The notes beneath the pieces were generated by a model that was given only the letters and a program-made list of their open reading frames with translations, made no database searches and was not told the DNA's origin. Shown here one piece after another: positions 20,310-26,475 of a stretch of 26,475 nt of DNA. The DNA comes from 2-01-FULL-39-28 sp964436165 (GTDB lineage Bacteria; Patescibacteriota; Minisyncoccia; 2-02-FULL-40-12; GWA2-44-9). Position 1 is the stretch's first letter; every line of letters begins with the position of its first letter. The stretch covers positions 1 to 26,475 of the forward strand of contig CAYTBY010000014.1 of the NCBI GenBank assembly GCA_964436165.1. Direction: 5' to 3'. Both the position numbers and the translations under genes were made by a program.

Positions 20310-20681
20310 TTATTTAAACTTCTCTTCTAGTTTTTTATACAGCCAATATTCAGAGAGGTCTTCTTTGGCAATTTTGCCTTCAGTATGGGGCTCTATAAAC
20401 TTTGAAAAATCCTTATCGGTCAAATTGTTCTTTATAGAATCACACCACTCGCAAGTCAGACAAAGATTAGAAAAGTTGGTCCATCCTTCACTGCGCTGGC
20501 CGCCCAAACTTTTGGGGACTTTGTGGTCAATGTGGGGAACGCGGCCGGTTTTAGCTTCCTCCAAAAGGCTGATTTTACAATAATAGCATTTCTGCCGCTG
20601 GCGAGAAAATAAGATCAAGCACACATTTCTCGGATGGCCGTATTTCATAAGTTTTCTATTATTTTTAGATTTCTTCGACAT
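20310..20681 (-). CDS. HNH endonuclease domain protein
   Basis: 123 residues. After a Lys/Arg-rich N-terminus come C32-Y-Y-C35, the HNH core PHIDHKVPKSLGG (49-61, His-Asp-His), the Asn of WTNFSNLCLTC (68-78) and a second C-x2-C (C75-x2-C78, then C81). This is the classic zinc-supported HNH (McrA-like) nuclease fold. Small stand-alone HNH proteins serve in restriction, DNA repair or phage biology; the target is unknown. It lies 17 nt downstream of the TPR-like gene on the same strand, so they probably form one transcript. No Shine-Dalgarno sequence. Confidence 0.85.
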   Translation of the reverse strand: MSKKSKNNRKLMKYGHPRNVCLILFSRQRQKCYYCKISLLEEAKTGRVPHIDHKVPKSLGGQRSEGWTNFSNLCLTCEWCDSIKNNLTDKDFSKFIEPHTEGKIAKEDLSEYWLYKKLEEKFK

Positions 20682-20698
20682 AAAAATAATCTATTTCT

Positions 20699-21325
20699 TC
20701 ACATCAAATCTTTCTCGTTCAAGTCAAGTTCGGTTTTACAATATTGCTTCCACCCTTCCAACTCTTCCGGAAATTTAGGAGCATTTTTTCTAAACCATGC
20801 GTCTATATGATCCGCGGGTACGGTTGGCTGCGGCCAAACCTGCCGCATATACTCGTCATACGCAAGCCCCATGCGAAGCGCGATAATCGCGTATCTGGCG
20901 CCGATATTGTCATTAGGATTTGAATGGAAAAGTTTCCGATATACATCCAGTGCCTTTTCCGTTTTATTATCTTTCCAAAGATTATCGGCTCCCGCGTTTA
21001 AAGCGCGAATAATGTGCCTATTTTCTAAAAATCCCCACCGCAATTTGTCGGGCCAGTTTCCATTTTTATCTTTAATACACGCAAGAGCGCGGTGAAAAGC
21101 CGCATCTTCCAGCTTTCTTGCTTTTTTCTCGTTTTTGTCTTCATCACGATAAATATTCGCTAAATAAAGATATGTATCATAGAAATCAGGGTCTTTTTTA
21201 ATTAAAGCGAGTACGTCTTCATCGCAATAAGAATCCTGTTCTAACAAATCATAATATTTATCCAAAACAGAGCGCCGTTTATCTATAAATTCTCTTGTTT
21301 TATTTTTGTTTTGCTTTTTCTTCAT
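20699..21325 (-). CDS. TPR-like hypothetical protein
   Basis: 208 residues, highly charged. Helix pairs with tetratricopeptide character: FYDTYLYLANIYRDEDKNEKKARKLEDAAFHRAL and KTEKALDVYRKLFHSNPNDNIGARYAIIALRMGL, the latter close to the TPR pattern (A-L-x2-Y-x3-L-x2-N-P-x-D-N-x-G-A-R-Y). No signal peptide or catalytic motif. A protein-protein scaffold role is inferred from the repeats. It precedes the HNH gene by 17 nt; pairing may be functional. The start at 21325 lacks a ribosome site. The 186-nt gap upstream (21326-21511) shows no clear feature. Confidence 0.7.
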   Translation of the reverse strand: MKKKQNKNKTREFIDKRRSVLDKYYDLLEQDSYCDEDVLALIKKDPDFYDTYLYLANIYRDEDKNEKKARKLEDAAFHRALACIKDKNGNWPDKLRWGFLENRHIIRALNAGADNLWKDNKTEKALDVYRKLFHSNPNDNIGARYAIIALRMGLAYDEYMRQVWPQPTVPADHIDAWFRKNAPKFPEELEGWKQYCKTELDLNEKDLM

Positions 21326-21511
21326 ATTGCTGAATTATTAACTTTTAGGCCCGTACAATATTCTAACATTCTGCAAAAAATATGAGGTTGATTAACCAAT
21401 GTCCCAATTTTCTCAATTTTGGTTCTAAAAAACATACACTAATTTTATCACATCATAAACTATTCAAATAAAATGACTCGATGAATAATTTAATTTTTTC
21501 TCGAAAGCTTA

Positions 21512-23227
21512 TTAAAACATAAGCAAGCGGATAAGACGTATAGATTTATATGAATATCGGCCTTCGAAATAATCATAGACCGGTTTAAGCCGTTCGATAC
21601 CGAATTTCTGAAATGCGCTATGGATCTCATTCATAGCGTCGTCACCGGCTTCGGTTTTGAGATGGGAAATTTTATCTATAATTAATTGACCAGATATTTT
21701 CAAGTCCTCAAGATGCTTAATAATAGTTTCTTCTGTCCGGCCGCGTATCTTACTTACTTCGGCTATTGTTTTACCTTCACTAATAAGGTCAAGGGTCTTA
21801 TCTAATCTTCTTCCGTAAGTATCTTGGTGGAAACTAACTTCACGTTTCTCGGGTTCCATAAATTCATCATTCTGTGTCTCTTCTTCTACTTGTACTTTGC
21901 CTCCCAAAACAATGACAAAATTATTATGAAATTTTGTAAGCTGATCTTTATCTAAATTCACATGAGTAGCTTCAGCTTCGCCTGAAAGCTGACGAAAATT
22001 ATCATCATGTTTTGATACAACAGGATGAACGGCCAATGCCTTATCGTTATATCCAGCCAAATGAAGCCCAGCCAAGGTTTTTACCCTGGAAAGAGCCACG
22101 TATCCCTGCCCCTCGACGAAAGCTCCATTTAAATCCATAAAGGCCTCATCCAAAGTAATGCCCTGGCTCTTATGAACTGTCATCGCCCAAGCCAGACGAA
22201 GAGGAACTTGTTGTATCTTGGCAACAGCTTCGCCATTTTCTTCAATTGTCCATTCCATTGGTTCAACGGTCAATTGTCGTCCCTTGCGAGTTTTAACGAT
22301 TGGATAGTTTTCGTTTTCATATTGATCAAAACCCATGACTGTTCCCATCGTGCCATTAACAAATCCTTTCTGAAGGTTATTCTTCGTAAACATTACTATT
22401 GCCCCCTTTTTAAGTTCGAGGTTCTCCGGAGAAAGACAGCCTCGCTTGAGCTGTTCGACAAGATTAGCTTTTCCTCGTCCAAACATCAAAAAAGTCTTTG
22501 ATTTGCCGGGAAGTTTTTCAAGTTCTTCAGCGTTTATCCTATTAACATCTTCGTTATGAGGAAAAAACTTGGTAACATTTTTTATCTTGAGTGAGTCTGA
22601 TTCGACTAAGCATCCGTTAAGGCATTGGCGATGTTCTTGTAAAACTTGGCCTGAACGAATAGCTGACAGAACTCCCAGAAACTTAGAATCAGACTGGCGA
22701 TACTGTTCAGTTAGATAACACACGGAAAGATTAGCTGCTATCCATGCCTCCGATTCAAAAGCAAATTTGTATGGCTCTTCGTCTTCGCGTCGAACTGGAG
22801 GCAATTGGAAAAAATCCCCCACCAAAACAACCTGAATCCCGCCGAATGGCTCCTGGGAGCGCTTGATGGCCCGGTAAACTGTATCAATAAGGTTGAGGGT
22901 TTTGGCATCAAGCATTGATATTTCATCAATGATAAGGACTCTAGACTTTTTAACTCTGGCCGATGCCCTGCGCAAAGAAATAACCCTACCAAAATCTGCT
23001 GGAGATAGCTCTTTTTTAATTCCTATTCCGCTCCAGGAATGAATAGTCATCCCACCGATGTGAGTGGCGGCAATTCCCGTTGAAGCAGTAATAGCAGGCT
23101 CAATGCCATACTGTTTCAAATAAGCTACATACCGATTAATGGTATGGGTTTTGCCTGATCCTGGCTCGCCGGTTAGAAAAACACTTTTCCCTGTTTTGAG
23201 TATTGATAATGCTGTATCTTGAGTCAT
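21512..23227 (-). CDS. Pif1/RecD2-like DNA helicase with C-terminal HTH domain
   Basis: 571 residues. SF1B helicase motifs: I GEPGSGKT (20-27), TASTGIAATHIGG (Ia), II IIDEISMLD, III VVLVGDFFQLPPV, IV LTEQYRQ, V AMTVHKSQGITLDEAF, VI YVALSRVKTLAGL. These match Pif1-family 5'-to-3' helicases that unwind duplexes and G-quadruplex or R-loop structures. The C-terminal 110 residues contain DKTLDLISEGKTIAEVSKIRGRTEETI, a helix-turn-helix domain also seen at the end of RecQ-like helicases, probably aiding DNA binding. The ATG at 23227 follows a 53-nt hairpin whose 3' arm holds AGAGG, the only ribosome-site-like sequence. Confidence 0.92.
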   Translation of the reverse strand: MTQDTALSILKTGKSVFLTGEPGSGKTHTINRYVAYLKQYGIEPAITASTGIAATHIGGMTIHSWSGIGIKKELSPADFGRVISLRRASARVKKSRVLIIDEISMLDAKTLNLIDTVYRAIKRSQEPFGGIQVVLVGDFFQLPPVRREDEEPYKFAFESEAWIAANLSVCYLTEQYRQSDSKFLGVLSAIRSGQVLQEHRQCLNGCLVESDSLKIKNVTKFFPHNEDVNRINAEELEKLPGKSKTFLMFGRGKANLVEQLKRGCLSPENLELKKGAIVMFTKNNLQKGFVNGTMGTVMGFDQYENENYPIVKTRKGRQLTVEPMEWTIEENGEAVAKIQQVPLRLAWAMTVHKSQGITLDEAFMDLNGAFVEGQGYVALSRVKTLAGLHLAGYNDKALAVHPVVSKHDDNFRQLSGEAEATHVNLDKDQLTKFHNNFVIVLGGKVQVEEETQNDEFMEPEKREVSFHQDTYGRRLDKTLDLISEGKTIAEVSKIRGRTEETIIKHLEDLKISGQLIIDKISHLKTEAGDDAMNEIHSAFQKFGIERLKPVYDYFEGRYSYKSIRLIRLLMF

Positions 23228-23232
23228 TGATT

Positions 23233-23285
23233 AAGACCTCTTGCGCAATAACTTTCGTTACGAAAATTATTGCGCAAGAGGTCTT
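23233..23285 (-). promoter_or_regulatory. 53-nt perfect hairpin in the pif1-like leader
   Basis: A 19-bp perfect stem (23233-23251 with 23267-23285; arm AAGACCTCTTGCGCAATAA) encloses an inner stem TTTCG-TTA-CGAAA. In the minus-strand mRNA it ends 5 nt before the start codon and buries AGAGG. It could repress translation, terminate upstream Fic transcripts (no T-run), or be an inserted palindromic element. Confidence 0.85.
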
Positions 23286-23332
23286 CAGATTTTCTCACTC
23301 TTTTAGAATAAAATCAATCTTCTTCTGCTCCG

Positions 23333-23971
23333 CTACTTTATCAATTTCAAATCCGCTCCATTATATCTATCTAGTAGCCCTTCGTAAATAATCTCCATAA
23401 GTGGCTCGTAATCGTTCATCTTATCGATCTGCTGAAGAGCGTGACGGTATTTGTTTTTATTCTCCTTCTCAAATTTAATGGAGATACCAACCAGGCCATA
23501 CCTTTCCAACACTAAATTGGCCGCTAATCTTGCGGTCCGTCCATTACCATCGCGGAAGGGATGGATATGAGTTATTTGGTGATGAATCCATGCCGCTGTA
23601 TTGACAATATTCTCCAGCATATTAATTTCTTCATCACTGGGATTGCCGGTCAATTTGAAACTCCTGATTGATTTAAGATTTTTTAGTTTTTCGACGAATT
23701 GGCTATCCACCGATTCCATGAAAGCTTGGACTTCAATAAAATGAGGGGGTTTGTGATGGGAATCAGTAATTTCTAAATTTTCTATCCTTAAAACACCGGC
23801 TATTTCCGGCCAAGCATCATTAAATATTTCCTTATGGATCTGATAAACTGTCCCGATATTAATCGGGCTTCTAGACTTAGCGTGGATCCTAACGAAACGA
23901 GAGGCTCGGATTACTCCAATTGCCTCTCGTTTTTGTAACTCTTCTTCATTTTGAGGTCGTGTTACAACCAT
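23333..23971 (-). CDS. Fic-domain protein (AMPylase-type)
   Basis: 212 residues. The Fic core motif HPFRDGNGRTAR at 137-148 is complete, with the catalytic His137 and the Asp/Glu-type metal residue D141, preceded by the flap region. WPEIAGVLR (54-62) resembles the conserved G-x-x-R of Fic proteins. Such enzymes transfer AMP or related groups to target proteins, often as toxins. The N-terminal inhibitory helix found in class II Fic proteins is missing here but is encoded by the separate gene just upstream, with an 11-nt gap and a frame change. The C-terminus is Lys-rich and helical, without a recognised HTH. Ends 105 nt before the helicase gene. Confidence 0.9.
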   Translation of the reverse strand: MVVTRPQNEEELQKREAIGVIRASRFVRIHAKSRSPINIGTVYQIHKEIFNDAWPEIAGVLRIENLEITDSHHKPPHFIEVQAFMESVDSQFVEKLKNLKSIRSFKLTGNPSDEEINMLENIVNTAAWIHHQITHIHPFRDGNGRTARLAANLVLERYGLVGISIKFEKENKNKYRHALQQIDKMNDYEPLMEIIYEGLLDRYNGADLKLIK

Positions 23972-23982
23972 TATTTAGTATT

Positions 23983-24180
23983 CTATCTTGTCTCCCTCGC
24001 CAGCATTTCAAATTCTTTTTTATCCAGCTTACTGCCCTCAAGAGCGCTGGAATAATAGGCATGTTCAATATCCCAGATTTCTTCCAGTTTGTTTCTTTGC
24101 TTGCTATTCATTACCGACATTTTCCTGTCAGCAATACTTTTTGCCTTAATTAGCTGTTTTAATAGCGGTTTGTTCATCAT
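23983..24180 (-). CDS. Small anti-Fic / Fic N-terminal domain protein
   Basis: 65 residues from ATG 24180 (a second ATG follows directly). A helical protein with HAYYSSALEGSKLDKKEFEML at 40-60, written here only by motif: Ser44-x3-Glu48-Gly49 fits the inhibitory (S/T)xxxE(G/N) motif whose Glu blocks productive ATP binding in Fic enzymes. The motif context (SSALEG followed by helix) is that of class II Fic N-termini, but here the segment is an independent polypeptide, as in VbhA/VbhT-type antitoxin-toxin pairs. It may be a true antitoxin or the product of a frameshift that split one Fic gene. A consensus-like promoter ends 3 nt before the ATG, so the transcript is leaderless. Confidence 0.75.
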   Translation of the reverse strand: MMNKPLLKQLIKAKSIADRKMSVMNSKQRNKLEEIWDIEHAYYSSALEGSKLDKKEFEMLARETR

Positions 24181-24183
24181 AAT

Positions 24184-24212
24184 ATTATATATCAATATTC
24201 CTAAAAAATCAA
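24184..24212 (-). promoter_or_regulatory. Leaderless promoter of the Fic module
   Basis: Minus strand TTGATT (24207-24212), 17-nt spacer, TATAAT (24184-24189). Only 3 nt separate the -10 from the ATG at 24180, so the transcript should begin on or within the ATGATG. Confidence 0.7.
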
Positions 24213-24272
24213 GCCCTTGGCGAATTATAATCCTATCATGTATATTTATTTTACCCTAATATCGATTTTTAC

Positions 24273-24461
24273 TTATCCACAGTATACTATCATAAATTTA
24301 TTATCAAGATTTACCTTGTAGAAAATTGTGATAATGTTGTAAATAATTTCTTTAATATCTTCCAAGCCAAACTCGCTTCCGGTTTCTTGAAGCCAATCAA
24401 CTAGTTCCTGTTCGATTTCTTTCCGCCTTTGAAGAATTTGTTGTTTTGATTTAATTTCCAT
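24273..24461 (-). CDS. Small hypothetical protein downstream of the ABC transporter
   Basis: 62 residues from ATG 24461, which follows the ABC transporter stop codon by one nucleotide; AAAGG lies 5 nt upstream, inside the transporter tail. Longer in-frame starts overlap the transporter and are not needed. The sequence is charged and helical at first (MEIKSKQQILQRRKEIEQEL), then has a hydrophobic stretch (IKEIIYNIITIFYKV). No family recognised. Tight coupling suggests it accompanies the transporter, perhaps as a regulator or accessory peptide, but no function can be assigned. Confidence 0.6.
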   Translation of the reverse strand: MEIKSKQQILQRRKEIEQELVDWLQETGSEFGLEDIKEIIYNIITIFYKVNLDNKFMIVYCG

Positions 24462-24462
24462 C

Positions 24463-26229
24463 TTAACCTTTACTTTGTAGTTGATAGAGATGACCGAGTT
24501 TTGATTGCCAATCTTTAATGAGTTCGTCATAAGTCCCTTCTTCGACGACCTTTCCGCCCTCAAAGATAATGACTCTGTCCGTGTCTCTTAGTGTCGAGAT
24601 GCGGTGAGCAATGGTTATAAAAGTTTTTTCTTTTCCAAATGCGCCGAATAGTTTATCTAATACGGCTTTTTCGGTTTTACTATCTAGTGAGGAAGTTGCC
24701 TCATCCAACAATATAATCGGGGCATCTTTACAAATAGCTCTGGCAATACCGACTCTTTGTCTTTCCCCGCCAGAGAGCTTATAGCCTTTTTCCCCGATTA
24801 GAGTATCCAGACCATCAGGCAATTTTTCTATTACCTCATTAAGACCGGATATATCTATAGCTTTTCTAATAAGATCGTGGTTAACGATTTTCATACCAGT
24901 AATATTCTCTTTCAATGACAAGTTAAATAATTCTGTTTCTTGAAGCACTACGGCTATATTTTTTATCAAATTATCATGAGCTATATCATAATAATTTCTA
25001 TCGCCAATTTTAAATTGGCCGGTTTCGAGTTGATATAAACCGAGGAGAATTTTAACCAGAGTTGACTTGCTACTTCCAGATTCTCCGGCGATACCCAATT
25101 TTTCTCCGTTACTAATATAGAAATCGATATTCCTTAATGCTTCCTGTCCGCTTGGATATTTAAAGCCCCCTTTAATTATTTCTATCTTATCCCATTTTTT
25201 AGGAAACTTTTGATTACCTGTTTTTATGACGGTATCTTCCCAGAAGATTGGCATCATATTAGCCAAATCAGATTTTAGATCTATCATCCTATCCATCATG
25301 CCATCAGTATCACCGGCGGCACTGGTTAATCTGTCAAAATACATATAGAAAACCAGGATCTGACCAATTGTCATTGTACCCTTAAGAACTTGGTTCCCAA
25401 CTAGAAGAAAAAATATAATATAGGCCAGGCCATTTAAAATCTGATATAAATACCACTTACGTGTGCCTGTATTTGTTCGTTGAAGAGCTAACTGTTTAAG
25501 AGCTTCCTCCGCCTCTCCAACTTTCAAATTCATTCCTTTCTCGGCGCCCATTGCCTTAATTGATAACAAATTACTTGAGCCCTCGGTAAATACTCCGCTT
25601 GCTACATTATTTAATAAGTTTATCTGATTGCTCAATATGGTTATCTTCTTATTGAATCTGATTTGAACAAAGAAAAATATCGCTAGATATGTAAAAAGGA
25701 GTACAGAAAAAATTGGACTTAAAAATAGGAAAACACCAATTACACTGATAAATGCGACAATGACCGGAAAGATAGTATTGTTGGTTAAATAAGACCATTC
25801 CCTCAAAGCTCCGCTACCAGTAAATATTCTCTGCATTTTACTGCCAGTATTTTCGTGAGCATGCCAATGCAAGGGTAAATTAACTAATTTTTCAAACCCC
25901 AAGACTCTGGCTTTGGCTCTGGCATGAATTCCAATTTTTGTGAGAGAATTTTTACTTCCTAAACGGATTAGGGAAATAATGGCGTGGGAGATACCCAGAA
26001 AAATTACATAGTAATAAAAAGTGTTAAGTGGTTGGCCTTGCTGATATTTTGTAAAAAAATCTACTATTTTACCGACTATGTAAGGTGGTACGAGTTTGTA
26101 AAAGAAAACACTAAATAACAGCAGATTAAAAAAGATCCATTTTGATTTGTATTCATCCAAAAAGTACCAAATTGATCTTGGTACATCCATCCATGAAAAA
26201 TTAGGGGTTGTTTTTTTAATATCTTCCAT
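24463..26229 (-). CDS. ABC-type exporter, fused TM and ATPase domains
   Basis: 588 residues. Six hydrophobic segments between about 30 and 295 form a type IV exporter membrane domain; the nucleotide-binding domain spans about 345-580. Q-loop VVLQETELFN, signature LSGGERQRVGIARA (485-498), Walker B PIILLDEATSSLD with Glu510, and H-loop IAHRIST (His542) are intact. Walker A reads GESGSSKST (382-390), with Ser387 in place of the normally invariant Gly of GxxGxGKS/T, probably a single-base GGC-to-AGC change. Such half-transporters dimerise to export lipids, peptides or drugs; the substrate is unknown. Its ATG directly follows the stop codon of the upstream hydrolase (TAAATG). Confidence 0.92.
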   Translation of the reverse strand: MEDIKKTTPNFSWMDVPRSIWYFLDEYKSKWIFFNLLLFSVFFYKLVPPYIVGKIVDFFTKYQQGQPLNTFYYYVIFLGISHAIISLIRLGSKNSLTKIGIHARAKARVLGFEKLVNLPLHWHAHENTGSKMQRIFTGSGALREWSYLTNNTIFPVIVAFISVIGVFLFLSPIFSVLLFTYLAIFFFVQIRFNKKITILSNQINLLNNVASGVFTEGSSNLLSIKAMGAEKGMNLKVGEAEEALKQLALQRTNTGTRKWYLYQILNGLAYIIFFLLVGNQVLKGTMTIGQILVFYMYFDRLTSAAGDTDGMMDRMIDLKSDLANMMPIFWEDTVIKTGNQKFPKKWDKIEIIKGGFKYPSGQEALRNIDFYISNGEKLGIAGESGSSKSTLVKILLGLYQLETGQFKIGDRNYYDIAHDNLIKNIAVVLQETELFNLSLKENITGMKIVNHDLIRKAIDISGLNEVIEKLPDGLDTLIGEKGYKLSGGERQRVGIARAICKDAPIILLDEATSSLDSKTEKAVLDKLFGAFGKEKTFITIAHRISTLRDTDRVIIFEGGKVVEEGTYDELIKDWQSKLGHLYQLQSKG

Positions 26230-26475
26230 TTATTTATTTTTTAATATTTCTTCTAACAGTTCGGGAAAAGTCTTGATTAGAAAGGAGAAGTGCCCTCTAT
26301 CTGAAAAACGTATAACCTTGGCATCAAACTTTTTTTCGTATACTTTTACCGCATCTTGAATATCAACGTACGGTTCATCATCGGAAACAAAAATAGTTGT
26401 ACCATTTTTGATTTGATTTTTAGTATTATCATCAATCAGTAAATATTCTTTCTCGGTAAGTGCTGCCGGAGCAAT
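26230..26475 (-). CDS. Alpha/beta hydrolase, RBBP9/YdeN-like (C-terminal part)
   Basis: Partial: the gene runs off the right edge. The 81 codons seen encode the end of an RBBP9/YdeN-type serine hydrolase: a strand with TTIFVSDDEPYVDIQDA, where one of the paired Asp residues serves the catalytic triad, and SDRGHFSF with the catalytic His, ending PELLEEILKNK. The nucleophile serine lies outside the window. These small hydrolases have unknown natural substrates. The TAA at 26230-26232 abuts the ABC transporter ATG, indicating an operon. Confidence 0.8.
   Translation of the reverse strand: MAPAALTEKEYLLIDDNTKNQIKNGTTIFVSDDEPYVDIQDAVKVYEKKFDAKVIRFSDRGHFSFLIKTFPELLEEILKNK

Overview
The window looks like part of a small-genome Patescibacteria (CPR) chromosome. 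This rests on gene content: a lone HTH/Cas2-like protein, a UBA-like plus one-TM surface protein, a compact rpsF-ssb-rpsR operon, several leaderless genes, short spacers, and many palindromic repeats. The code is standard bacterial: ychF and the AbiEi antitoxin gene end in TGA, so this is not a UGA-glycine lineage. No rRNA, tRNA or CRISPR array was found. Base composition is mostly AT-rich, with clearly GC-richer islands at about 9.1-10.15 kb, 13.13-14.55 kb and 16.7-17.5 kb.

Layout. 0-2.4 kb: a palindromic repeat, a membrane-anchored PsbP-like protein whose linker is built from heptamer DNA repeats, and an HTH/Cas2-like gene bracketed by two near-identical palindromes. 2.5-5.6 kb (+): trpS, a hypothetical gene split by an in-frame TAA, and a deoxyhypusine-synthase-family gene ending at a terminator. 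5.5-8.4 kb (-): an AbiE-type type IV toxin-antitoxin pair running into a phosphomannomutase/phosphoglucomutase gene. 8.6-10.3 kb (-): three accessory genes, two of them GC-rich with inverted-repeat leaders and one consensus promoter. 10.35-11.8 kb (+): the 3' end of a dead serine recombinase overlapping the start of ychF. 11.8-13.1 kb (-): rpsF-ssb-rpsR. 13.13-14.55 kb: a GC-rich, mostly non-coding block full of long stems, with two predicted minus-strand promoters, a 58-codon gene and possible structured RNAs. 14.55-16.5 kb (-): recA and a HAD phosphatase with a coiled-coil N-terminus. 16.7-17.5 kb (-): a protein with two copies of a Cys-rich zinc-ribbon-like domain. 17.6-19.9 kb (-): FtsK translocase carrying a dispersed repeat in its linker. 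20-21.3 kb: a decayed ORF, an HNH nuclease and a TPR-like protein. 21.5-24.2 kb (-): a Pif1-type helicase with a hairpin leader and a split Fic/anti-Fic pair. 24.3-26.5 kb (-): a small protein, an ABC exporter and the end of an alpha/beta hydrolase, apparently one operon.

How the parts relate. Housekeeping genes (trpS, ychF, rpsF-ssb-rpsR, recA, ftsK, the sugar mutase) alternate with accessory units (type IV TA, Fic module, HNH, GC-rich cassettes, recombinase remnant). The most unusual items are the palindrome-bracketed Cas2-like gene, whose two palindromes differ only by compensated base changes, and the structured GC-rich block between rpsF and recA. Exact-consensus sigma70 promoters (TTGACA/TATAAT) were seen only in front of the GC-rich units, while several AT-rich genes appear to be leaderless.
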